Origin: Melieria omissa
Taxonomy: Eukaryota > Arthropoda > Insecta > Diptera > Ulidiidae
Length of the DNA: 64,000 nucleotides
Reading direction: 5' to 3'
Assembly (NCBI GenBank): GCA_963971225.1
Contig: OZ020268.1
Span: 38,633,348-38,697,347 of the forward strand
Position 1 is the first letter of the stretch; each line of letters opens with the position of its first letter. Shown piece after piece: positions 47,142 to 58,951 of the stretch. The notes beneath the pieces were generated by a model that did no database searches, was not told the origin of the DNA, and saw only the letters and a list, made by a program, of their open reading frames with translations. A program made the translations under genes and the position numbers.

Positions 47142-47950
47142 TATGACTGATTCGATTTTATCGTTGGCCTCAACAGCCGTGCCGTATGTTCAGCATACAA
47201 GAAGCGAGCAAAGTTGGTCTTGCGGTGAACGAGGGCAAGACAAAGTACCTCCTGTCAACACACAAAGAGTCTTCGCGTCTTGGACAACACGTCACTGTTG
47301 GCAGCCGTAATTTTGAAGTGGTAAAGGACTTTGTCTATCTTGGTACCAGCATCAACACCAACAATGACGTCAGCCTGGAGATCAAGCGGAGAATAACTCT
47401 TGTCAACAGGTGCTACTTTGGGCTCAGTAGCTAGATGAGAAGTAGGGCCCTCTCTCGACGAACAAAACTTACGCTCTACAAGGCACTTATCATCCCCGTC
47501 CTCTTATATGGTGCAGAGTCCTGGACGTTGTCGACCACCGATGAACGTGCCTTGAAAGCATTCGAGAGAAAGATACTCCGCAAAGTCTTCGGTCCGCTCC
47601 GCGTGGGTGATGAGTACCGTATACGATGGAACAACGAGCTGTACGAGCTATACAGGGACATGGACATAGTCAAGCGCATAAAAATACAGCGGTTGCGCTG
47701 GCTTGGCCATGTTGCCCGTATGCCTGAAGATGCTCCGGTGAGGCGAGTCTACGAGACGGTACCCTCAGGTGGACGCTGCGGAAGAGGACGTCCTCATCTA
47801 CGTTGGAAAGACCAAGTGTTGCAGAACCTGTCGGCGCTTGGAATCTCCAACTGGCGTCAGCAAGCATAGGACAGAACTGGCTGGCGCGCTCTTTTGGATT
47901 CGGCCAAGACCGATAAACGGTTGTAGCGCCAGCTAAGAAGAAGAAGAAGA
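47142..47950 (+). pseudogene. LINE ORF2 C-terminal fragment (RTE/CR1-like), near-intact
   Basis: The start, near 47142, preserves a broken catalytic loop reading YD*FDFIVGLNSRAV, corresponding to YADDxDxIGLN, then shifts frame near 47205. From 47186 one frame continues through NEGKTKYLLSTHKES, LLYGAESWTLS, NELYELYRDMD, RLRWLGHVARMPEDAPV and GRPHLRWKDQV. In-frame TAG codons at 47432-47434 and 47867-47869 interrupt it. The tail is (AAG)n at 47935-47950, a simple-repeat 3' end. 5' truncation and three lesions make it inactive. Relatives lie at 26.7 kb and 14.9 kb. The clade is judged from motif style only. Confidence 0.82.
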
Positions 47951-48321
47951 TTTTATAACCAACGCGTAATCGCGCTCGTACTCGCGCTCGCTTGGACAGT
48001 GGTGGGGTAAATTATTGAGCGTCGCACAATATTTCTGACCCAAATCGAGTTGAGTGGAGTCATTGGGAAATAAAAAAAATAAAATTTAGCGCATCAGTTC
48101 AGATTTTTGGACAAAATTAATGAGTCGAGATGAAGAGCTTGACAAAATTTATCAGTTAAATAAAATCCAACAATGAAAATGGGCGATATTTTTAGGCCAT
48201 TTGGCAACAGCAGAAAAAAACGGGATTAACTGCATTTTTTAGGCCAACAAAAGTGCGAAAAAATGTGATTGAAATGATTTACAGTGAAGGGGGATACAAG
48301 CTATTTAGTTTTCAATCATGA

Positions 48322-48720
48322 CTGTGAAACCTAAATTGGAGCGTTAGCGGCAAACAACTATCAAAATTGCTTCATGCCCATACAAATTATATGGGGCAAA
48401 CCGCAATTGAAACGCTCTGACGCTGAGCTATTCGAATTTCCAATTTTAACAAGGCGTTAGAGGTTGAAGTTGGCTGCGACTAACAAAAACGCCTGTAATT
48501 TATATTTGATTTGATTTAAATTGTGAGGAATTTATTCAAATAAGAGTTAAGTTTTGCAAAATAATAATAATTTTATTGTTTTTTTGGCAACTAAACAGAT
48601 ATTTTTTTGACATTTGCTTTCATTTCATGATTTTTACAATCCCAATGCAACGCTTCAATTTCGGTATACCACACTGAGCGAGAGCGTTGCGTCAGAAAAC
48701 GTCCAATTTAGGTTTCACAG
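48322..48720. mobile_element. MITE with CTGTGAAACCTAAATTGGA ends and TGA duplication
   Basis: The ends CTGTGAAACCTAAATTGGA and the mirror TCCAATTTAGGTTTCACAG form a 19-bp inverted repeat with one extra base. TGA flanks both sides (48319-48321 and 48721-48723), a 3-bp duplication suggesting a PIF/Harbinger-type element. It is 399 bp with no coding capacity. Confidence 0.78.
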
Positions 48721-48879
48721 TGAATTTGGACTTGAAATTGAAATTTGCTCAAAGTTCATTTTTTGCAATTGGTTTCTCATCTCGAGAATTATGCTCTACA
48801 AAGTAGCTAAAGGCTTATACAAGTAATATTCTCTAATGATTAGATACAGTGAAACCTACTTAAGTACCTCACCGTTTAA

Positions 48880-49080
48880 CAGTAGAAAGACCGCAAGTTT
48901 TCCATACCTACAGAGACTACACATTATATCCGCTGATATCTCGAAAAGTACACAACGAATTTGGCTAATTCTTATTTTAAAATTAAAAAAAATAAAAATC
49001 ATCAAAGCAAAAGTTGAGAGATATACTAAAAAACATATATTTAAAATCAAAAACTTTCAAATGATCGCAATGATCTTTCC
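48880..49080. repeat. Dispersed A-rich repeat, shared with 63.1 kb
   Basis: The motifs tttggctaattttta, aaaataaaaatcatcaaagcaaaagt and aatgatcgcaatga..tt recur in the same order at about 63070-63250. The element type is unknown. Confidence 0.45.
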
Positions 49081-49084
49081 AGTG

Positions 49085-51230
49085 TTAAGGTGGGTTGGCT
49101 TATCGGCTTTTCCAATGGCAATGAGAGAACATTGGCAAACTTAATTAATGATTAGCATATTTCTTGCATTTATTGTGACTTTCTTTTTCATGATAACAAC
49201 ATAAGACACCAAATTTTAAGCGATTAATTTTGCATCTGTATATTTTTATATTTTTAAATTTCGCTTTAAAAGCTTTGCTTGTTTCTTTATAACACAACTA
49301 ATAATTCTTATAATTGATTATGTCAAGCAATTTGTCTTCAGTTCTAATCAACACAACAAGTTTTTGTACGCAACTAAGTAGAAAATGGCTTCATTATCGC
49401 CAAGTCATGACAGTAATTGACTTAAACAAGTTTGCCTTCTGTTCATAACTTGGCCTGCATGACCCAGTGGTCCTTTTGATTCTTTCCATAATAATTTAAT
49501 TAATATACAATACAACTCAGGCCACCGAAGAAATCAACTGCGACCAGCCGTATGCAAATATTTAATGAAAAAGATTTCCATCCAACACAAAAATGTCGCA
49601 GCAGATTTTTTCACAGTCGACAACAGACTTCCCGTTGACATGCAAAGTTGCGCTTCGTTTCACTTTTCGCTGTGGACATTCATCGGTCGCTTGTCGGCTG
49701 CTCGGTCAGGAACCTGTGTCGTGCAGAGAAAGTTTCTGCATTTGCATTTCATTAAACCGAACTTGGAACATTCGACAAGTGTTCGTCGTCCATTGACGAT
49801 GCGTAATGCTTTTTCTTATTTAGTTTACATTCATTTGTGTGTATTTTATTTTAATTTTATTTTAGTTTTTTCTTTAAATGTTGCCGCAAAACCCGAAAAT
49901 ACAATAAATTAGCAACAAGAAGGTGGAGTGGGGGCACTTTTTCTCCAGACAAACAATGGCATTGTTGAAGTTATGCGTAAAGTAGACGCAACGTGGCAGT
50001 TTTATGTTGTTGGCAAGTTGTTGTTGTTGTTGATTTTATTGTTAGATTATGCCGCTGTGCACATTTCTTCTTCACAAAATGAACGCCAAGCTGTGTGGGG
50101 GCAGCCGCAGCAAAAAGTTTTCCATGCAGTTTTTGCATTTCTTTTTACTTGAGAAATTTAAAAAGAAAATGTTTGCTAAAAATAAAGTTGCGTTTAAATC
50201 AATAGAGAATTTTTCTTGGCAAAACAATTTTTGCAACATGAAGTTTAAAGCTTTGTGCTTTTTCATACAAAAATTGAATCATATGAATGGTTTGAAGTGT
50301 TGTTGTTGTTGTTGTGGCTGTGAATGCGTCTGCTACCACTAATCAAATATTTAATTTTGTGCTGACAAATGCTTTCGAGTATTTTGCCAAAATTAAACTT
50401 AACCTAAATTCTGCATAAATACAAAATGTTTAGCATTTTGAGCAAATTTTTAGCAAATAACCAAAATTTTAATTAAAACACAACACACACCAAAATGTTG
50501 CAGCCATTCGAAATGCTTTGCTAGAGCGTCGAGCCACATCAAGTTGCAGCCACTGGCAGGGCAAATGCGCAAACATACTTACAAACTGACAGACATACAA
50601 ACTGACATACAAACTGACAGACAGACAGAAAGAAGGACAGAAAGACACAGTGAAAAGCATACAGTTTCACACGCAGCGGAATCAGATTAATTTCGAGCAT
50701 GATTAAATATCGCAGCGCCACCGCAAACACAACCACAACAAAACGCCTCGCATTCCATCAGCGCAGCCAGCACATCGTTTTGCCCCACGCTTCGCTGCAC
50801 TGCGCAGTAGCAGTGTCCTCTGTCAGTCGCCCAGGATGTCGTGTAAACCAACACTTTGCCGCTGGTTTGTGCTTTCATGCTGCGTGGGCGCTGCTTTTGC
50901 ACTGTTGGCGCTGAAATCGCGCCTCAAACCCACGCAGCCAACTACTGCGATACACATACACACATACAAACATACATACATACTACATATATTCGTCTAT
51001 GGGTGCAGACACCACATAGTGCAGTAACTAGAATTGTTGGCGCAAGTAGGACGAACAACATTTAATGCAGCCAAGTCTACTTGCAGCGCTTTTCAGTAAT
51101 TAGAAGCACACACTGGCTGAGCTCAACGGTGTATAGGTGAGCGTGTGATATGTAGGTATATATGTATGTATATGTAGGTGGAAATGTGGGAATTTAATGC
51201 CAGTTGCTCACAGAATTTTATAAGTTATGT
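49085..51230. other. Non-coding stretch
   Basis: No supported gene. GTT-rich patches (50020-50040, 50300-50320), a (GACA/CATA)-type repeat at 50580-50640 and a (CATA)n tract at 50950-50990 are present. Overlapping short frames on both strands show no domains. Confidence 0.4.
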
Positions 51231-51554
51231 TAGGTTAGGTTTTCGTCCTTTGACTCTGTGCACTCACCACGAAGCGAGTAGTGATTATTTCTCTAATAAT
51301 AACAATTTGGGTTAGGTTTGACTAGTTTAAAGTTTCCGCCTTCTGTGTCTTTGATATCAGAATAGCATAATGCAACTAATTTAATAACCGCGCTGGGAAC
51401 CTTGACAACTACTTGCAACTACGACCAAACTTTTAATGCTTCTAGTCTTTTCGTTCAATAAAATATATATAAATTTGTTTTTTATATAAATAATCGAGCA
51501 TTGATGAGACAGCAGATGTTATCGCCAAAAGTGATTTTCACTGGAGCTGTGCAA

Positions 51555-51606
51555 CTATCGATGGTATTATCGCACACAATCGATGGTTTTGTGGCACTAT
51601 CGATAC
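51555..51606. promoter_or_regulatory. Cluster of DRE-like TATCGAT motifs
   Basis: Three cgat-centred sites fall within ~50 bp: TATCGAT at 51556, AATCGAT at 51578 and the perfect DRE octamer TATCGATA at 51598-51605. Another TATCGATA lies at 52138-52145 with a TATCGAT at 52169. In flies this motif is bound by DREF or BEAF-32 at promoters and domain borders. No gene start is recognised next to it, and the sites may belong to a repeat. Confidence 0.4.
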
Positions 51607-51689
51607 TTTCGTTTTTTTGTGATGTGACGGCAATGGCTCCAGAATATTCTATGCTGGCAGTGCTGCCATAGATATTCCGCTGTGATATT

Positions 51690-52060
51690 CGATTTCGAGT
51701 AGAAACTAATGGACGGATTGATCTGAAATTTAGACACAATTGGAGATATATCCAGGAAAGAGTTTCTACATTTTATTTGATGTGTATGGACATGAGGGCG
51801 TGGCACTGCTCATACAACTCAAATCATATTGAATAAGGTCGGATTTATAGTATTGAAATTTGATACAACGTCGTCCCATGGATCTGGTGAAAGCGTATGG
51901 ACGATGAACATAGTTTTCATAACTCTTAAACTGTACGTCGCACATAAATGACATTCGATGCAAATTCTCTGCCTAGATGCACCTGTTAAGAGGCGTGGCA
52001 TCGCCCATATACCATGTACCATGAAATACCTTCGGAACTATAAGACTTGTAATAGCCGCC
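51690..52060. repeat. Dispersed repeat, copy 2 of the 34.6-kb family
   Basis: It has gagggcgtggcactgctcat, gtcgcacataaatgacatt and gcgtggcatcgcccatata motifs in the same arrangement as at 34640-35250. Frames on the minus strand are repeat shadows. Confidence 0.45.
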
Positions 52061-52189
52061 CCCAACTGGCGCGTTTAACACTGGGTACACGCTAGTATAT
52101 TTATTAATTTAAAAAATATTTTTGATTTATACGTTAGTATCGATATTTTTTGGTGAAACTATCGAAAATATCGATTTTTCCCAGCTCTA

Positions 52190-52740
52190 GTGTTCACCTG
52201 TCAGATGAGCAAATCAGCAACGTTCTGATGCCTCTGCGAATGATCAATAGAGATTTGGTAGACAATCTAATGAGAAAGATGAAGTGAGGTGGCACAGTGA
52301 GCTACCTACACAACCGCTTAAGCAGTCCTCGGACAATTTAATAAAACGCTTACGAGATTAGTTCTCTCGCTTCCGAGAAAGGACTGTCGAGTCATTACAG
52401 GCATTGGATGAATGCAGGAAATGCAAAGAAAACCTTGGAGTACATTCTTTTCTCCTGTTCGACTATCTTAATTTGGAGTAGGAACTTGTAAGTGCCCTGG
52501 TTCCATTTTGTCGATAGTATGTCAGAAAAAATGTCGCTGGGATACCACGATGCTAACTCTCTTAGCGCACGCTTGATTTTTGTCGCTAGTTTAATTTTTT
52601 CATTGATAGCCAAATTAGTCTGGTTTTTTGAGAATGCACAGGGCCAGTAACCCGTGATAATAAGTCTCGCCAGATCTCAGCGTCCTCTTTTTAGGAGGTT
52701 TGCGAATCTGCTCTTACTGTATCTGGGTCAAAGTGATCTA
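52190..52740 (+). pseudogene. LINE 3'-terminal fragment (tentative)
   Basis: The + strand at about 52375-52490 reads KGLSSHYRHWMNAGNAKKTLE followed by YILFSCST, compatible with a decayed TGH....C...ETLEHILxSCPAL segment of a LINE zinc-knuckle end. Downstream, RRFANLLLL-like sequence near 52700 fits the LLRFI motif. There is no continuous frame. The identification rests on motif resemblance. Confidence 0.4.
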
Positions 52741-55700
52741 CTGATTTTGCAGGATACTATCCTCGACCATCTATTTTTAAGCAAAGAAGTTGCCTGAGAC
52801 CACGCTCCAATTGAGTTTAGTGGAGCGAGAACCGTCAGGGATTCACTCTCATTAACAGCGGATCCTCTCTATTCTATCTCATCGACTCGACTGATATGGA
52901 TATTTGAAACAGAAATACCGTTGCGAATAAGCCACCTGAAAGACACTTCATTAGTCCGGCGGTCGATTGAAGAGTCTTGGCTTATTGTATAAATTCAGCA
53001 GCTAACCGAACTTAATGTCCGTGAAGATTCCAATTGAGACATCAGTTGATAAAATATTCTCATTCGAATTCTTTCTAAGAAGAATAGAAACAGATTTTGG
53101 GCAACGAGTTTTTGTTTTTATTTAAAAAATAATAATTTTGTAGCAATTGTCTTTTTTGCCTTGAAAATCTTTGTTTGTTTGATATCTAACAAAGTAAGCG
53201 TTCCTTATTCCTGTCCAATTTTTGACCACTTGTTCAGTTTCTTCTAGCTTAACCGAGTTGTTCAACCACTCGATCGACTTACCTTTTTCTGGTATCACAA
53301 GGACTACCGGGCGGTCTAGCTCTGCGAGCTGGTGGGTTCCACTCCAAAGCCTTTTTCGCCATGGCGCTGTCTTCAGTGCGGTGAGTGGGACCTAACCGCT
53401 TCCATATCTGTCTTCGAATCCATATATTTAGCTACTCAATTTCATAATAGCATCATGAGCTAATCCTCCTTCACCGAGGCGTAGTTAATGTTTCGTTCCT
53501 TATCCTCTGGGAGGGCTACCACCTAAAAGGACCAGTGGCACACACAGGATTCAAGCTCCAAACTGCTTTTAAAACCAAATTGTACATCAGAAATTTTTGT
53601 ATTTGGGGAGTTTTAATCCCAATCTCTCCCCCTGAGTGCTCCACTGCATAGCACCCAGGCAGCCTAGGTTCGACTTGAGGCCGCCGCCTTACCTATGGAA
53701 CCGACGCCTTTTGCAGCTGCTGGCTCTGAGATCAGATAGTACGGTTTCGTACTGTAGATTCTCAATGGCGTAGAGACACAAACTTGAACCGTTGCGTTAC
53801 TGGCTCCAACAAATATCGAGCAATCAGCAACTCACCAATTTAATTTCAGCACAGTTATCTAGATTTCAATAAATGATACTTTAAAATTCATTTATTTTAT
53901 TCTAATTCGGACATTTTCTATATAATTTGAGCTAGAAGCGCCAGAAATAGGAAGATGTTCATTAAGTTTTCATGAAAATGGTGAGACGCCAGCAGTAATT
54001 TTGAAACAAGGACATGACGAACGATTTCAGTTGGACTTGAATTTAATGAATAGACACCCAGCAGTACAAAAAATTCAGTTATCCTGTGTCTCACTCCGTA
54101 TATACTCTTATTCTTTAAATTTTTGCAAAACTTATTTCTGCTAGCCAACGCAGACATAGTTCGTATCGCTGAATTGTGCCAAAGTAAAACACATTGAAAA
54201 TCTTTAACGCAATTTGCCGCTAGTAAATACTTTATTTACAATCCACCAGAGAAACTTTCACTTTTGTTATCCTTGTTGCTTGTCAAAACCAAACCGAGTC
54301 GCTGCGCTATAGTCGGCTGCCTTTCATATTTACTTGCCCTGAGCGCAACTCGTTCTCAAACATTCTAGCATCACCTCGAACCGACAGTGCAATAATTCCC
54401 TCAAAATTACTATGCCCCCCAAAAGTATGCAACGTTGCTGTCGCCGACAAATGCTGTTTATCTTACAAACTTATCATGAAAACCAAATAGAAACATTACA
54501 AACATGGGTTTATTTTACAAAAGTATCATGAAAAACAAGCTGCAAACTTTGATCCAGAGCTTAAAATTTCTTTCAAAACCTTTTTGTCGGATTATAGTTG
54601 TTTGTACCTGTGTAGTTAACAGAATAAGAAGCTTAAAACTAAAATATTTGTATGTTTCTTTGACTCTCTCTCTCTTTTTCTTGTTATCTTTGCTTGACCT
54701 CTTTTCAACTTCAATTAAAAACGTAAAACGTAACGCAAACGATTTTCTTCAGCATTGCAGTCGACGATAGTTTCGCAATTAAGTTCGCTTAATATGCAAA
54801 GCTGACGCACTGCTTCGGATTCTGATGAAGTGTGCAGCAACTGTAAAAAGTTTGCAGCATTCCGACAACGATAACAACAACAACAAACAACCATTGCGTC
54901 GCAAAACTTTGGTAACTTTTGGCACTTGCAGCCAAAAAAATGCAGACACAAAAATGACTGTGACGGCGACAACGACAGCGACAGTACGCCGGACACCGAT
55001 GAGCCAAGACGCCAATCTGGCCAACACGAGCGGCGTCGCCCGCTGCTCGACATATCTGTTGCTGGTTTTAACTGTGAAGGATTACGCAAAGTTTGGTGGG
55101 TGGATTGGTTGTTGTGACGTGGCCGCAACGTCGCTGAACGGGAATGTCGCAAGCTGCGTTCGTGCTGTGAATTCACAAAATAATCGAAGTAAAAGTTTTG
55201 CGCGCTCGTCATGCTCGCTCCGCCCTGACGCTTCGAAGCTTCGAGTGACTAAGCGACGAACTGTTGGGCTGGGCTGGCATTAATTTGCTTGCTTAATACG
55301 CTGAGCATAATTTGTTGCCAGTTTAATCCGATTGGTGAATTAAGTGCTCAGTTAAGGTCATTTCCGTGCGCTGTGTTCTGGCCGCCGTGGACGGACGGCA
55401 ACTTAAGCTAATTGACTGGCCGCACTCGGCTCGAGCGTCATTCTTTCGTGTCATTGTTATTGGCTTTGGCAATATTTTTGGCAGCTTGTTAGGGTTTGGC
55501 AAATTGCGCCACTGTGCGTGCGAGAAGACTTTGCGAGAACATGACCAAAGCGGGGCCACAATCGGGCAGTCGTCGACCGTTTGACATGATTGATTAAACT
55601 TATTTTGTTTGCGCTGAGTTTAAGTTAAGCGAATTTCGTCGTTTTTGGGGCTATGGACTAATTTGCATATTTTGATCACAGTTTGACAATGTCGCCAGAC

Positions 55701-55860
55701 TTTAAATTTTGCTCTTCATGCTGTTCACTGTGGCACGTTTGTGTGCCCAGTAAGGCATGAAAGTGTCTGGCCATTTAATATGCATTTGCCATGAAGAGCA
55801 GAAGCCATAAATTTCGACACTTTCATCAAGCAATCTGTCAAAAAATTTATTTTTTTGCCA
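52741..55860. other. Non-coding stretch with a mixed-composition segment
   Basis: No gene is supported. The 54800-55570 part is higher in GC and carries long frames on both strands (54825-55283 plus, 54715-55212 minus) without any recognised domain. It could contain an exon or promoter of an unrecognised gene, but nothing decides this. Confidence 0.4.
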
Positions 55861-55866
55861 GTTGGG

Positions 55867-56130
55867 TTATATTAAAATTAATAATTTAATTAGAACTTTT
55901 ATTTCAATTTCTTTTAATAAATTAAAATTAATAATTTAATTGGAACTTTTTGAATTTTAGTTTCTTTTAATAAATTAAAATTAATCATTTAATTAGAACT
56001 TTTATTTTAGTTTTGTTTAATAAATTAAAACTCATAATTTAATTAGAAATTCTATTTCGTTTTCTTTTAATATATTTAAATCAATAATTTAATTAAAACT
56101 GCTATTTCAGTTGCCGTAATAAAATTCTAA
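55867..56130. repeat. ~52-bp AT-rich tandem repeat, five units
   Basis: The unit ttaaaattaataatttaatt, then (a/g)gaacttttatttca.tttcttttaataaa, repeats five times with increasing divergence toward the right. Confidence 0.85.
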
Positions 56131-56282
56131 AAATTATTTTTAGTTTCCTTGTCATAGCTGAAAATAAAACAAAATAATAACAAGAAGTGTAAAGTCAGCA
56201 ATTTAACTTTTTTAACTCTTTTAATATTTGTTTACGCTCATTTGAGTCAAAAAAAGTATGTCACCTTTTGAAATGTAATATT

Positions 56283-57479
56283 CAGCCCTGTTCCAGAATC
56301 TAAATCGGATCGGAAATGGATTTGATTCCGACCGTCGGTGTTCTACATTCCGATTATCGGAAATATTTTCCGATGCAACACTGTTCTCAAATCCGATTAA
56401 AACCGAACGAATTCGGATCGGAAATTTGGTGTTCTGCATTTTGATTATCGGAAATTGTTGTCAAAAATATTCCGTTAAACAAAAAGTTGGTGGAATTGAA
56501 ATCGAAAATCAGCAAAACGAAAACAAACAACGAAAATGTAAGCAAATAAAATGAACATCGTGTTAAATAAAACGAATCAGGGGAAAGCATAAGACTGCTG
56601 ACCAGAGCAAACTGCTCTTGGATTTTATGGAGGAGAATGCGGACATCGCGAAAGGTTTCTGCAAAGGCAACAAAGTCGAATTTGAAAATAAGTTGAAGCA
56701 TTTAACACAGTCGCTGAACGGGCAAGGACCACCAACAAAAAGTGTAACGGAGTGGAAAAAGGTGAGAAGTAAATTAAATCAATTCATTTTGTAAATTTTT
56801 TTCAATCATAGATCTGGGTTGATTGGAAAAGTGAGGTAAGAAGGAAGCTGGCGCATAATAGAAGAGAAGCTTTAGCGACCGGCGGTGGACCTTTTAAGAA
56901 GCACACACTTTCCGAAATGGAAGAGGCGGTTGCCTTTTCTACCGATCGTTGATAGCCTCATTCGCAAAGCCGTCGTCGATTTCAATTCTGGCGGAATGAA
57001 GCATGGCCGAAGAAATGGTTTCACTTCGACCAAGATCATGTTAAATGCTGCTTTGTTAAGGCGATACTAAGCAATAAACCTTAAATAGGAAATTTTGAAC
57101 ATAACTGAAATGACTTGTACTGGTTACGAAGAATCTGGCAATTCCATCGGATTGCTGTGGTCTCGCAAAATTCTGCGCATTACTTTTTCAACGGCGGACT
57201 GCTCGTTGCTCAAGCAATACTACCAATAAAATAACCGAACTCATTTAATAAAATTAAAAATCTCACAAACTTTTACAATTGCCTTTTTCATTTGAACATT
57301 TCAAGCAAACAACTGATTGAAGGTTTGTTTGATTTGCCTACAATCGGATTCGAAATAAACTTCGAATGTGACAATTCTGTTCGGATTGCACCGATTTCGA
57401 TTCGGATACCTCTTCAAATCGGAATCGGATTTCATTTCGATTCGAATCCGATTCCGATTACGATTCTGGAACAGAGCTG
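56283..57479. mobile_element. Harbinger-like element carrying only a SANT-type gene
   Basis: Ends CAGCCCTGTTCCAGAATC and, inverted, CAGCTCTGTTCCAGAATC differ at one position. ATT flanks both (56280-56282 and 57480-57482), a candidate 3-bp duplication. Both subterminal regions are dense in aatcgga/tccgatt motifs, probable binding sites. The interior holds a two-exon Myb/SANT-like protein typical of PIF/Harbinger elements, but no DDE transposase. Superfamily is inferred from the SANT gene and 3-bp target. Confidence 0.75.
56567..56952 (+). pseudogene. Myb/SANT-like DNA-binding protein of a Harbinger element, truncated
   Basis: Exon 1 (open from 56567 to 56761) reads KTADQSKLLLDFMEENADIA, then VEFENKLKHLTQSLNGQGPP and TEWKK. 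A 50-bp GT-AG intron (GTGAGA donor, CAATCATAG acceptor, 56762-56811) joins exon 2: IWVDWKSEVRRKLAHNRREA, then TGGGPFKKHTLSEMEEAV, ending at TGA 56950-56952. The WxxxWxD.K...+KL..R and TGGGP motifs are the signature of the MADF/SANT-like accessory protein that, in Harbinger elements, helps bring the transposase to DNA. The start is uncertain (first in-frame ATG at 56627), and the usual C-terminal coiled coil seems to continue only in another frame, so it is probably broken. Confidence 0.75.
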
Positions 57480-57482
57480 ATT

Positions 57483-58560
57483 GTGTAAAATAAAACGGAT
57501 TTCCGTTACATGGAAATGTTGATGTTGTTGACGTTTGTTGATGATGTTAGAAACGAGCTAATATGTCAAACGAACATACTATGTTTGACAGGTGGCATTT
57601 CTAGCTAATTTTGATGTGAAGAGATTCGTGCAATTCGTCGTTAGTGTAGGGCGGAGCATTGGAAACAGTATAACAGTTATGTTTTTAGTATTTAAGACCC
57701 TACATTTCAGAAATAAAATCAGCTTCTTGATAAGAGACAACTTTTGCGTTTCTTTGATTCAAACTCGCACACATAGACTCCTTAGCCGTCCTCCGTTTGG
57801 CGCGACCCGCCGTCTCATATAGGTCACCCCGAACGCTCTACGACCGTCGGACAGTTAAACACTCCAATACACAGTTTACACATATTCAGATTCATTCACC
57901 CCAACCAATATACACCAAACTAGGAGTGGTTTGCTCGATTTCGTTCCGGAAATTTCAATATCAAAGATGAACTTCGCCGTAGTCAGTCAGTCATTGAAAA
58001 AGTCGATGATAATTTAAAACTGGTGAATGAAAATCGACACGTAAGCTGCCAGGATATAGTGGAGGCACTAAACCATGGCCTTTTAAAATTTGTTTTACCC
58101 TTCTCGTACCTTTGTTTTGTTAACGAATCATAGAAATTATTACCTAATATTTGCAGATTTTTCTTGTTGCGATAAACTTGAGTAATCCTAAGGTTATTTT
58201 TTTTATATTACACTTCGATTTATTGGCTTTCTAAAAAAATATTTGTTTTTCTTAAAATTTTTTAAAAGTACCGAAAATAACTAAAGTTGTGCAAAACCCA
58301 AACACAATGGTTGGAAAAAAAATGTAATTTTGTATTACAGTAAAACACGCTTATTACTTTTCAGATGGGTGACAGCGGGCGCAAAAATTTCATTTCAAAC
58401 GGATGGCGAAAAGAGGGTGAGGACCTACAGACCACCGAACCGCAGTTGGTGGTTGATAGTTTTTTTCTGTTTTTTTCTGACCATTGCTGGCCAAGAGCGA
58501 ACTTTTGATTGCGTTATAATTCTTATTTAATTCTTAATTCAAAGTGAAGAAAGTAGACCA
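57483..58560. other. Non-coding stretch
   Basis: No gene or bounded repeat could be supported between the Harbinger-like element and the tRNA-like sequence. Confidence 0.35.
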
Positions 58561-58632
58561 GCCCAATCTGGGAATCGAACCTAGAACCTCTGATATGGTA
58601 AGCCAGCGCTCCACTCGCTGGACTATTGAAGC
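58561..58632 (-). tRNA. tRNA-like sequence (pseudogene or SINE head), 72 nt
   Basis: Minus strand: acceptor-like GCTTCAAT pairs imperfectly with ATTGGGC. An A-box-like TAGTCCAGCGAG lies near the 5' end, and GGTTCGATTCC is a perfect B box. The T stem CTAGG/CCCAG pairs 4 of 5. An anticodon stem CTGGC/ATCAG encloses TTACCAT, which would place ACC at the anticodon. The length is exactly tRNA-sized, but the mismatches, unusual D arm and lack of a nearby T-run terminator argue against a working gene. Confidence 0.4.
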
Positions 58633-58919
58633 AACTTTCAAATAATCTTCTTATTAATATTTATTAGGTTTCACAACTTGAATCTGTTTCTACGAATTAC
58701 ATTATGGTTGCATTAGTTGCAGCCAAATAAATAAAAATAAATGAAATAATAAATAATTCCTGTGAACTACAAACTACACATCAAAATATTGTGGCGCTAT
58801 AAAATATTTTTGTAAAAATTAAACAAAGCTTTGCAATTAACATTAGAAAGCACTCAAACAATGAAGTGAGCAGAAAATTCCACTTGTTTGCACACACGAG
58901 CAGAAAAAAAGGTCATAAT

Positions 58920-58951
<32 letters not shown>

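Noticed and set aside
54715..55283. Overlapping 165-codon (minus) and 152-codon (plus) frames
   Set aside because: They occupy the same DNA on opposite strands, have CAA/GCT-biased composition and no recognisable motif. A real exon here is possible but not shown.
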